Shown here piece after piece: positions 17,839 to 25,080 of a stretch of DNA of 64,000 nt. A program made the position numbers and the translations under genes. The notes beneath the pieces are model-generated. The model was not told the origin of the DNA. It was given only the letters and a program-made list of their open reading frames with translations, and ran no database searches. The first letter of the stretch is position 1. Each line of letters opens with the position of its first letter. The stretch spans positions 1 to 64,000 of the forward strand of contig CAKQME010000014.1 of NCBI GenBank assembly GCA_934254815.1, given 5' to 3'. Source of the stretch: an uncultured Clostridia bacterium. Its GTDB lineage: Bacteria; Bacillota; Clostridia; Christensenellales; Borkfalkiaceae.

Positions 17839-18786
17839 TTAAATTTTGTCGGTCTCGGACGGATTGCAAAGCGTTACGTTTTCTATAAGTCCGCCGCATA
17901 ATTTAACTCGCGCGTATTCGGCTTTGTCGGCGTAAATTAAAAGTATGTATCCGTCTTTGAGAAAATGCGGCGGTGGAAGAATCATAGAATAATCTCCGAG
18001 AAAACCCGCAAATTCGTCGGCGCGCGGCTTTAATTTCGGCGTAAGCATATCCGAAACGTCACCGCCCGCCTTTAATTCTTCGAAAAAAGCGTAAGGTATG
18101 AGCTTTTCGTCAAGCGCGTAAGGCTCTTTGCGACGGCGCACCTCGGTGTCGGTTCCGATAATGGTTTTTTCAAGCTTCCAGCGCGATATAATAACGTGCC
18201 TTAGCAGGTCGTTTTTGTTTTCGGTAAGCGATATAAACGGCGGAGCGATAGAAAAATCGTCGCATATCCGCTTTAAGCAAAGCGTGATTTTGTCGTTTAT
18301 CGAAAACGCAAGTATAAGCGTGCGCTCCTTTATAAAAGTACATATGAGGTACTCCGCGCCGTTGCTTTCGGCGCGTTCGAAACGAGCTTCGTCGGGCATA
18401 AACGGCAAAGTCGTTACAAACATATCGCCGGCGGTTTCCACCACCAACCGCACGCCGTTTTCGCTGTAACAGTTCACGGCTACCTGCCCGCAGTTAAATT
18501 CGTATCTGCCGTGACCAAGTAACTTAAAATCGGTAACGCTTCGCCGTGCGAACGACGGAATAAGCAGATAAGCGGCATATAAGTCGATTATCCGCATATT
18601 TTGCGTTGTTTTAGGTTTCGGGGTGAGCAGATAATTCAAAGGCAGACAAACGTTGTCGAGCGGCAATAGCTCTATTAAGGTCTCTTTGTCGGTTTCGAAT
18701 ATGAAATAATTTTCGCCCGCGCGCCCGACATATTTTCCGTCGAGTTTCACCGCGCACTCTACGGCGCAGGTCAGATAAAAAAACAT
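17839..18786 (-). CDS. Protein of unknown function, 315 residues
   Basis: I do not recognise this protein. It begins MFFYLTCAVECAVKLDGKYVG after AAGGAA. It appears soluble, with no clear signal peptide or membrane segment. It looks mostly beta-structured in its first half (short alternating hydrophobic strands with Gly turns), with a charged alpha-helical section around residues 195-260. The phrases LPPPHFLKDGYILLIYADKAEYARVKL and a repeated Tyr/Gly strand pattern suggest a beta-sandwich end. It is divergent from the coiled-coil gene at 18892 across 105 bp. No functional clue comes from the context except nearby sporulation genes. Confidence 0.7.
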   Translation of the reverse strand: MFFYLTCAVECAVKLDGKYVGRAGENYFIFETDKETLIELLPLDNVCLPLNYLLTPKPKTTQNMRIIDLYAAYLLIPSFARRSVTDFKLLGHGRYEFNCGQVAVNCYSENGVRLVVETAGDMFVTTLPFMPDEARFERAESNGAEYLICTFIKERTLILAFSINDKITLCLKRICDDFSIAPPFISLTENKNDLLRHVIISRWKLEKTIIGTDTEVRRRKEPYALDEKLIPYAFFEELKAGGDVSDMLTPKLKPRADEFAGFLGDYSMILPPPHFLKDGYILLIYADKAEYARVKLCGGLIENVTLCNPSETDKI

Positions 18787-18891
18787 AGCAGTGTATTCCT
18801 TATAAATTTTATTCGGCGGAATTTTAATATATGTATTAAATAAATTTTTGCTGTCAATAATACGGGCATAAATATTTGTGAGGTGTAAGAT

Positions 18892-19578
18892 ATGAACGGT
18901 CTTAACGACAAACAGATGATGAGACTTATAGCCGAAGCGGAAGCCGCGAAAAAAAACGGAAAACCCGTAAAAGAGGCGTTTGAAAAGATAGCGAAAGAGA
19001 CTGACAGGGCGAGCGGAAGTATTCGCAATATCTATTACGCGGCGGTTAAACGCTCCGAAACGGACGAAAAATATTTCAATAAGTATTTTGCGGGCGTAAA
19101 ACCGGAAGTGGCGAAAATTATCGAGTTCGATAAAGCCGAAGCCAAAGTTATTTTAAAGAAAATTCTCTCCTACGCGACAGACGGAAGATCCGTAAGAAGC
19201 AGTATCGCGGCTATTACGTCGGACCCCCGCACCGCGCTCAGATACCAGAATAAGTACAGAAGCATGTTGTCGCGCGACAGAGCCGTAGTAGAAGAGACGA
19301 TATCCGAAATCAAGCGTGAAAAGGGAAGATGTTTCGACCCGTATAAACGCGGCGAAGACGAGATGATGGCGAGATTAAAACGTGAGATAAACGGCTTATA
19401 CGACCGTATTTCGGACAATTTAAGAAAGGAGAATTATAAACTAAAAGAGAAGATTGCCGAACTCGAAAAAGAAAACGCGAGATTGATATCGGGGCGTGTA
19501 AACGACAGCGTTGCGAAAGAGTATTTCGAGAACATAAACGAGAAAGGCAAGCGCAGGCGTGTAGAATATCAGAAATAG
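18892..19578 (+). CDS. Putative HTH plus coiled-coil regulatory protein
   Basis: 228 charged residues. The first 55 contain KKNGKPVKEAFEKIAKETDR and GSIRNIYYAAVKR. Their spacing resembles a Myb/RsfA-like DNA-binding helix set, in which RsfA has AFEEVGRALGRT-type helices. The C-terminal third (residues 165-205) is a coiled coil with heptads such as LKEKIAELEKENARL. A GAGGTG ribosome binding site precedes the ATG. It is divergent from an unknown 315-residue protein. Resemblance to sporulation regulators is weak and inferred only from helix pattern. It ends 12 bp before a perfect hairpin. Confidence 0.6.
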   Translation: MNGLNDKQMMRLIAEAEAAKKNGKPVKEAFEKIAKETDRASGSIRNIYYAAVKRSETDEKYFNKYFAGVKPEVAKIIEFDKAEAKVILKKILSYATDGRSVRSSIAAITSDPRTALRYQNKYRSMLSRDRAVVEETISEIKREKGRCFDPYKRGEDEMMARLKREINGLYDRISDNLRKENYKLKEKIAELEKENARLISGRVNDSVAKEYFENINEKGKRRRVEYQK

Positions 19579-19590
19579 AAAATAAACAAA

Positions 19591-19623
19591 ATTAGCCTTT
19601 ATTGTTTTGCAATAAAGGCTAAT
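19591..19623 (+). terminator. Perfect hairpin after the coiled-coil gene, shared with the repeat family
   Basis: ATTAGCCTTTATTG (19591-19604) and CAATAAAGGCTAAT (19610-19623) form a 14-bp stem over TTTTG. It lacks a T-run, so termination is uncertain. The core GCCTTTATTG/CAATAAAGGC also occurs inside the nested repeat element at 10.3, 45.8 and 48.4 kb. Confidence 0.6.
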
Positions 19624-19926
19624 ATTTGGATGCAACGTCACGTTGCCGTCGGTGTCAGCACGATTGTATAAATAATGTCGGACTAATAATACATGGATGC
19701 AACGTCACGTTGCCGTCGCGTTGCCGTCACGTTGGCAGCCTGAGGCTGCGCGCACGCGATACTATGGTAGTACAATGACGGAGTAAATATAAGGTCGGAG
19801 TAATACTCGGATGCAACGTCACGTTGCCGTCACGTCGGCAGCCTGAGGCTGCGCGCCTTCGGTGTCAGCACGATTGTATAAATAATGTCGGACTAATAAT
19901 ACTTGGATGCAACGTCACGTTGCTGC
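19624..19926. repeat. Palindromic repeat block D, partly tandem
   Basis: Holds four CAACGTCACGTTG palindromes (19633-19645, 19700-19712, 19814-19826 and 19910-19922) and two GCAGCCTGAGGCTGC (19735-19749 and 19838-19852). A unit of about 60 bp beginning GGTGTCAGCACGATTGTATA occurs twice, at 19651 and 19861, exactly 210 bp apart, so part of the block was duplicated. The last palindrome overlaps the end of the ABC permease gene and supplies its stop. Confidence 0.85.
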
Positions 19927-20718
19927 CTGACGCTTTTTCGAAAAGGAAAAGCACGCCGAAAATATACTTAAAACCAAAAATATAACTATCGGTATTATAC
20001 CGAGTAAAGCGATATTGTCAAAAACGTATAATTCGCGGACGGGGTTGGCGTAATCGGTTACGGAATGGCTTGCGCCGGTGATTATTCTGCCGATGTAGAC
20101 CGACGGGTAAAACGGCAAAAATCTGCATATCGTTTCAAATCCGCCCATCGTATCGAGCGGCATCCATGCTCCGCCTAAAATTCCGCTTGCCGATATAAAT
20201 ACCGAAGTTATGGCCGGCGCGGTTTTGTCGTTCATTATAACCCCGAAAAGTATTCCCGAAAATACGCATATAAACAACATAGGCAATTCCGATAATAATA
20301 ACTGACACGCCCGCGCGAACGAAAAATACTCTCCGCCCGTAATCAATGACAGTATATATCCCGCAAATAGCGAAATCACGCCTTGAATTATACCTACGGC
20401 GATACCTAAAATCGCATACCCGAAAATAAATTCTTCGTTTTTCAGGGGCGAAGCGTAAAGTCGCTTAAGAAAAGCGGTCGAACGGTCTTTCGATACCAAC
20501 AGACCGAGAAGCAACATTACGAACGTAAACCCGAAAGATAATATTCCGGGCAGAAGCGAAGTGTATTCGAAAGTCGCCTGCGGAGTTGGTACGCATGCGT
20601 TTATTACGGCGAAAAGTATCAGCATAAGCACGGGGAACGCCGCGCAGAATATGTATACTATCGGGTCTCTTAAACATTCCGTTAAATTGCGCTTGAAAAA
20701 TATAAAAGTACGTTTCAT
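19915..20718 (-). CDS. ABC-2 type transporter permease
   Basis: A 267-residue permease with six hydrophobic segments, first near 17-38 and last near 235-258. It is typical of ABC-2 exporters of drugs or lipids, with the central SVFISASGILGGAWMPLDTMGG just before the fifth helix. GGAGGA lies before the ATG. It is the last gene of a TetR-ATPase-permease operon, with one base between it and the ATPase gene. The last residues, QAAT, and the TGA stop are read from the palindrome CAACGTGACGTTG of the repeat block, so the natural C-terminus was probably altered by the insertion. Confidence 0.9.
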   Translation of the reverse strand: MKRTFIFFKRNLTECLRDPIVYIFCAAFPVLMLILFAVINACVPTPQATFEYTSLLPGILSFGFTFVMLLLGLLVSKDRSTAFLKRLYASPLKNEEFIFGYAILGIAVGIIQGVISLFAGYILSLITGGEYFSFARACQLLLSELPMLFICVFSGILFGVIMNDKTAPAITSVFISASGILGGAWMPLDTMGGFETICRFLPFYPSVYIGRIITGASHSVTDYANPVRELYVFDNIALLGIIPIVIFLVLSIFSACFSFSKKRQAAT

Positions 20719-20719
20719 T

Positions 20720-21430
20720 TTATTCCTCCAATAACTTTACGAACGCGTTTTCGAAAGTCGTTTCGTCGGTTTCGGTTTTTAACTGTTCGACTGTGCCGTC
20801 GAATAGCTTTTCTCCGTTTTTGAGTATTCCGACTCTGTCGCATAACTCTTCTATTTCTTCGAGATAGTGCGTCGTCAATATTATCGTTATCCGCTCTTTA
20901 AGCCCCTTTATTATTTTCCATAACTCGCGGCGCGCGAGAACGTCGAGACCGAGTGTCGGTTCGTCGAGCAGTAAAAGTCGCGGCTCGGAAACAAGCGCGA
21001 TAGCTATCGATAATCTCCGCGCGTAGCCGCCCGAAAGCGTTTTCGCGCGCTTTGAAGCTACTTCGTTAAGAGAGAACTCGTCTATTATGCGGTCGACGTT
21101 TTCAATGCTTTTGCCGTAAATGCGGGCGAAAAATTCGAGATTTTCTTTAACGGTGAGATTAGGCGCGACCGAAGTTTCCTGCGGGGAAATGTCGGTTAAA
21201 GTTTTTACTTTATCCGGCTCTTTTTGCATGTCCGAACCGAAAATTTCAACCTTGCCGCCGTCGAACGGAATAAGCCCGCAAAGAATAGAGGCGAGCGTTG
21301 TTTTTCCCGCGCCGTTCAGCCCCAAAAGCCCGTATAGTTCGCCCTCGCGAATTTCAAGGTTTACTCCTTTAAGGGCTTTCACGTCTTTGTACGTCTTTTT
21401 TAAGTTTTCGATTTTAACTGCGGGTATCAT
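20720..21430 (-). CDS. ABC-2 type transporter ATP-binding protein
   Basis: A 236-residue ABC ATPase. Walker A is GLNGAGKTT near residue 37, the signature LSGGYARRLSIA near 133, and Walker B LLLLDEPTLGLD near 153, followed by the H-loop TTHYLEE. It powers the permease encoded one base downstream. It overlaps the TetR regulator gene upstream by four bases (ATGA), which places it under TetR control. The substrate is probably a toxic small molecule, judging by the regulator class. Confidence 0.94.
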   Translation of the reverse strand: MIPAVKIENLKKTYKDVKALKGVNLEIREGELYGLLGLNGAGKTTLASILCGLIPFDGGKVEIFGSDMQKEPDKVKTLTDISPQETSVAPNLTVKENLEFFARIYGKSIENVDRIIDEFSLNEVASKRAKTLSGGYARRLSIAIALVSEPRLLLLDEPTLGLDVLARRELWKIIKGLKERITIILTTHYLEEIEELCDRVGILKNGEKLFDGTVEQLKTETDETTFENAFVKLLEE

Positions 21431-21987
21431 TTATCTTTCCTCCCGAAATAATTTTTAAACGCCGTGAAACTTTCGGCTAAAAATTCGTCTACGTCGGCTT
21501 CGCTCCATTTTATGTACTCGGTCGCAATCTGGCATGCTATGCCGTGCGCGAAAAACCATGCCGAAAAAAAGAACTTTTCCGCTTGTTCTTGCGTATAGCC
21601 GCTTATAGAACGAATTTTAGCTATTATAATTTCACCGGTTTTGTCTGCGGATAGCTGTTTTTCGCCTACGTTGCGCATAAATTTGAACGCGAATAACTTC
21701 GGTTTTTCTCTTGCAAAGTTGACGTAAGCGGATAAGTACCCCTCGAATAAGCTCTCGCGGCTTTTAAGTCCTTTGTCGAGATATCCGGCGTAAACTGCCG
21801 AAATTTTTTCGTCTGCGGCGATTTTGACCGCCTCCATATCGGGGTAACGAAGATATATCGGTTGAGTGGAACAACCCAGTTTTTTTGCGAGCGAGCGGGC
21901 GTTTAACGCTTCCGTTCCGCTTTCTTCGATTATTTCCATGGCGGCGTTTGCCACCATTTCCTTGTCGAATACGATTTTAGCTGGCAT
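21427..21987 (-). CDS. TetR-family transcriptional regulator
   Basis: 186 residues. The N-terminal HTH reads ESGTEALNARSLAKKLGCST with QPIYLRYPDMEAVK after it, as in TetR proteins. The C-terminal helical domain would bind a ligand. I chose the ATG at 21987 with TTAGGAG seven bases upstream; an earlier in-frame ATG (22011) lies inside the operator. It is first in the operon with an ABC-2 exporter, and a perfect palindrome overlaps its promoter, so it very likely represses itself and the exporter. Confidence 0.92.
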   Translation of the reverse strand: MPAKIVFDKEMVANAAMEIIEESGTEALNARSLAKKLGCSTQPIYLRYPDMEAVKIAADEKISAVYAGYLDKGLKSRESLFEGYLSAYVNFAREKPKLFAFKFMRNVGEKQLSADKTGEIIIAKIRSISGYTQEQAEKFFFSAWFFAHGIACQIATEYIKWSEADVDEFLAESFTAFKNYFGRKDK

Positions 21988-22000
21988 AATAACTCCTAAA

Positions 22001-22022
22001 TAAAATAACAATTGTTATTTTA
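22001..22022. promoter_or_regulatory. 22-bp perfect palindromic operator of the TetR-ABC operon
   Basis: Half-site TAAAATAACAA followed by its exact reverse complement. It overlaps the -10 region (TAAAAT) of a minus-strand promoter whose -35 box is TTGACT, 17 bp away. The length and position fit a TetR operator. Confidence 0.85.
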
Positions 22023-22085
22023 TACTATAATAAAAAATAAGTCAAGCGAATTATCTTCTTTTGTAAAATTGCGTTATAAGTAACT

Positions 22086-22259
22086 GTGTTTAACATTTTT
22101 AGAAGTTTTGTTTTTACCACTTTGATTACGCTTGTATTGCCGGCAATTTTCGGCGGAAATATTATATGGTTTACTTTTGGAATTTATGAAGCGTTGAGTT
22201 TGGTTCTTGCTGTAGTGTTGCTGAAAAGTTCTGAAAGAAACGGTATAAAATTTAAGTAA
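22086..22259 (+). pseudogene. C-terminal remnant of a MATE-family transporter
   Basis: A 57-codon frame opens at GTG (22086) just after an in-frame TAA (22077-22079) and ends at TAA (22257-22259). The product reads FRSFVFTTLITLVLPAIFGG, then NIIWFTFGIYEALSLV and KSSERNGIKF. This is the pattern of the last two helices and tail of a MATE exporter. No upstream MATE sequence is present, so the rest was deleted. It lies behind the divergent TetR promoter. An intact MATE gene is at 6540. Confidence 0.65.
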
Positions 22260-22341
22260 TATCTTGCAGATAGGTAAAATTATTGAAAATGACAAATTTA
22301 GCCTTATTGTTTTCGGTGATGTTATCTGCAGCCAATAAAGA

Positions 22342-22367
22342 ACTCCCGCGGTTCTTTCCGCGGGAGT
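22342..22367 (-). terminator. Terminator of the DUF1538-PII operon
   Basis: ACTCCCGCGG (22342-22351) and CCGCGGGAGT (22358-22367) form a perfect 10-bp GC-rich stem over a six-base loop. On the minus strand TTCTTTATT follows. It lies 33 bp after the last PII gene. Confidence 0.8.
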
Positions 22368-22400
22368 CCTTTGAATAAATATTTTTATAACGGTTAAAAC

Positions 22401-22721
22401 TCAGGTCGTAATGCCTACTACGTCGCTGACGGGCATAGAAAAGGCGATTCCGTAACCGGGGGTCTTTAACCCGACCTGATTGTATAACGAATGTAAAATT
22501 TCGTCTTTCTGCTCGGTTTTTACAACTATCATTACTATTTCTTTTTCGGGCTGAACGGTTACGTTGAAAAGTTTTTCCGCTTCGGGGTTGGCAGTGCCGC
22601 GGGCGTGTAAAACCGTTCCGCCGCGCGCGCCGCAAACTCTCGCGGCGTCCATTACCGCGTCCGAAAAGCCCGCGTTCACTATGCAAAAAATAACTTCGTG
22701 CGAATAATTCTGTATTTCCAT
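22401..22721 (-). CDS. PII-family signalling protein
   Basis: 106 residues with the ferredoxin-like PII pattern. VIFCIVNAGFSDAVMDAARV comes first, then the T-loop region GARGGTVLHARGTANPEAEK, where the first part matches the conserved GARGGT of PII proteins. EKEIVMIVVKTEQ and a C-terminal GIAFSMPVSDVVG follow. No uridylylatable Tyr is obvious in the T-loop. PII proteins bind ATP/ADP and often 2-oxoglutarate and regulate membrane transporters. Here the partner is presumably the DUF1538 protein upstream. AAGGAG precedes the ATG. Confidence 0.88.
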   Translation of the reverse strand: MEIQNYSHEVIFCIVNAGFSDAVMDAARVCGARGGTVLHARGTANPEAEKLFNVTVQPEKEIVMIVVKTEQKDEILHSLYNQVGLKTPGYGIAFSMPVSDVVGITT

Positions 22722-22722
22722 A

Positions 22723-23124
22723 TCATTTCTCCTTATTACATAAAAATTGATAAATCGCCACGCCTACGGTGCTTGTCATAGGCGAAACGAACGCTACGCC
22801 CGAACACCCGCGGACGGTTCTGAATTTTTCTTCAAGCCCTGCCAGCGCCGGCTTAATCATATCGTTTCTTATAACGCTTACTATAACGGCTTTGTCGTTG
22901 GAAACTATGCCTATTTTAGACAACGTTTCTATACTTGCCGTACCGGATGCCGAAAGTATGAAACTTGCGTTCACTTCGAATTCCTGAATGTAATCGGAGA
23001 AAAATTCCGATTTGTTTCGCGCTACCACCGTAAACAACAGCGATAACTTGTGCGGAGCGACGTTTTCCTTTTTCGGCAGTTCGCTTTTTATCTTGCGTAC
23101 CGCGGTTTTTAATTTCGTTTCCAT
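22723..23124 (-). CDS. Second PII-like regulator, diverged
   Basis: 133 residues. The N-terminal 30 residues are basic and extra. After them the pattern LSLLFTVVARNKSEFFSDYI, ILSASGTAS, KAVIVSVIRNDM and GVAFVSPMTSTVGVAIYQF resembles a PII fold with a changed T-loop (ASGTASIETLSKIG instead of GARGGT). AGGAGG precedes the ATG. It sits between the DUF1538 gene (9-bp gap) and a more standard PII gene (one-base gap). The two may form a heteromeric or antagonistic pair; that is inference. Confidence 0.7.
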   Translation of the reverse strand: METKLKTAVRKIKSELPKKENVAPHKLSLLFTVVARNKSEFFSDYIQEFEVNASFILSASGTASIETLSKIGIVSNDKAVIVSVIRNDMIKPALAGLEEKFRTVRGCSGVAFVSPMTSTVGVAIYQFLCNKEK

Positions 23125-23133
23125 CGTTCCTCC

Positions 23134-24657
23134 TTAAAAATATATAATCTGCTCGTCGTCGGCGGCAAGATATTTTTTCATCGCGATCTTGTTGCGGATC
23201 TGCTTCATGACTATCGCTTTGAAACCGAGAAGTTGTATCGTTATAAGCGGGGTCATCGCGACCATCGCCACCACTCCGAAAGCGTCGGTTAAAATTTTGG
23301 CTTCGCCGTGCAGGGCGAAACAAACGCCGATAGCAAGCGGAAGAATAAAACTCGAAGTCAGAGGTCCGCTCGCGACTCCGCCCGAATCGAACGCTATCGC
23401 CGTGTATATCGGCGGCACGAAAAACGCCAGACCCAACGACAACAGATAGCCGGGGATAAGATAATAAAGTATGCTGAAATCGAAATATGCGCGCAGAAGA
23501 GACAGAGCGATGGAAGTTCCTACGCCGACGGATAAGGCGATCATCATCGAACGCTTGCTCACCGTCTTATCGGTGACTTCTTCTACCTGCTTGTTAAGAA
23601 CGTGTACGGCAGGTTCGGCAAGGACTACCACAAGACCTATAATAAAACCTATAATCGCGATAGCCCAAGGTTCGAGCGCGGCTAAATCGACGCCGATTTT
23701 GTAACCGATAGGCATAAACCCGACCGCTACGGCGGTAAGGAATATCAATAGTCCGACGAAAGTGTACGCAACGCCTACTCCGATTTTAATGAGTTTCTTT
23801 TTGGGCAGATGCAGACAGGTCAATTGCAGTACCGCAAAAAATACTACGATAAGACCGAGCGCGATGCCGACTTCTTTGGCTGTCGAAAGTAAAGTCGTAC
23901 CGAGCGATGAAAAAATGTTTTCCGCAATCGAGTAATCGGGGAGTTTGTAATCGACGTTTCCGCTTGAAAACACGCCTAACAGCATAACCGCGAGAATAGG
24001 ACCTATCGAACATAACGCCACCAGACCGAACGAGTTTTCGCCTTGATTTTTTCCGCCGAGCGTGGTTGCGATACCTATGCCGAGCGCCATTATAAACGGA
24101 ACGGTGATAGGACCGGTCGTTACGCCGCCCGAATCGAACGCAAGCGCGAGAAAATCTCCGTTGCCCGTTATTACGACGAGCGAAGCGAACGCAAACATAC
24201 AGCTGTAAAAGAAGAACAGCATCATCGAAAGCTGTAATTTGCAGATTATTTTAAGTACGGCGAGCAATAAAAACACACCAACGCCCAAGCCGACGGAGAC
24301 TATCAGCGTAGTCGGGTTGATTTTGTCTTTTACCTGAGTTGCGAGTACGGATAAATCCGGTTCCGCAATGGTAATCAGAACGCCCATGAGAAAGCATACG
24401 GCGAGCAGTAACTTCAGATTTTTAAGTTTCGAAAGCCCCGCGCCGATATGATCGCCCATAGGCATCATCGCGAGATCCGCGCCGAGCGAGAACAGCCCTA
24501 TACCCAGAATAAGCATAAACGCCGAGATAAGGAACACTATGAGTTCGCGGGCGGTAAGCCCGACCAACGGCGTTAAATCGAGTATTACGACTATTACCGC
24601 AATAGGACAGACCGAGATAAACGCTTCTTTGAGTTTGTTTAAGAGTGCCTGAAACAA
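23134..24657 (-). CDS. DUF1538 integral membrane protein, probable transporter
   Basis: 507 residues with about twelve to fourteen hydrophobic helices in two related halves. Each half has the pattern DSGGVTTGPITVPF (near 178) or DSGGVASGPLTSSF (near 430), and a half starts with the conserved LGIGLFSLGADLAMMPMG. This matches DUF1538 proteins, unassigned membrane proteins repeatedly linked with PII. The repeated DSGG-T/S-GP motif in an inverted-repeat fold suggests ion or substrate coordination. The start is a TTG at 24657 with AGGAG upstream. It leads an operon with two PII-type genes. Confidence 0.82.
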   Translation of the reverse strand: MFQALLNKLKEAFISVCPIAVIVVILDLTPLVGLTARELIVFLISAFMLILGIGLFSLGADLAMMPMGDHIGAGLSKLKNLKLLLAVCFLMGVLITIAEPDLSVLATQVKDKINPTTLIVSVGLGVGVFLLLAVLKIICKLQLSMMLFFFYSCMFAFASLVVITGNGDFLALAFDSGGVTTGPITVPFIMALGIGIATTLGGKNQGENSFGLVALCSIGPILAVMLLGVFSSGNVDYKLPDYSIAENIFSSLGTTLLSTAKEVGIALGLIVVFFAVLQLTCLHLPKKKLIKIGVGVAYTFVGLLIFLTAVAVGFMPIGYKIGVDLAALEPWAIAIIGFIIGLVVVLAEPAVHVLNKQVEEVTDKTVSKRSMMIALSVGVGTSIALSLLRAYFDFSILYYLIPGYLLSLGLAFFVPPIYTAIAFDSGGVASGPLTSSFILPLAIGVCFALHGEAKILTDAFGVVAMVAMTPLITIQLLGFKAIVMKQIRNKIAMKKYLAADDEQIIYF

Positions 24658-24940
24658 TTTTTTGTCTCCTACATATCGATTATTATATTTATTTTATCAT
24701 AATATAAGTCGTAAAGCAAGAAAAAAGGTGTAATTTCGGCGTACAATCGAAGCGAAAATGTCTAAATTTTAAAAAAACTTTTTACAATCGTCACAATCCT
24801 TGTCGGGAAAAATATTCTTAAAGCTTGTAAATTGCATAAAAAATTTTAAGCTTCTCACAATTGTAAGAATGTTTAACCGATAGTATAAAAGTTATCTTTT
24901 TTAATATGTTTTTAATATTATATCAATATTGCGTTCCATA

Positions 24941-24969
24941 TTGACAAAAACGTAGTTGTTTGCTATAAT
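24941..24969 (+). promoter_or_regulatory. Perfect promoter of the LRR lipoprotein gene
   Basis: TTGACA (24941-24946), 17-bp spacer, TATAAT (24964-24969). It implies a leader of about 105 nt before the ATG at 25081. The 423-bp gap (24658-25080) is very AT-rich and holds the TTG-start leader of DUF1538 on the other strand. I see nothing else in it. Confidence 0.8.
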
Positions 24970-25080
24970 AATACCTAAGAATGTTATTTAAATGTATTAG
25001 ATAAATTAAACATAGACAAGTTGTTTGTCTGATAAAAACGAATTTGTTTCAAAAGTATAAATAGCTTCGGAGGATTATTC

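Noticed and set aside
22074..22295. 73-residue minus-strand frame
   Set aside because: It is the complement of the MATE remnant and has no start signals.
22269..22331. 8-bp inverted ends TGCAGATA/TATCTGCA around about 50 bp as a mini-transposon
   Set aside because: The arms are very short with no target duplication or second copy, so chance is likely.
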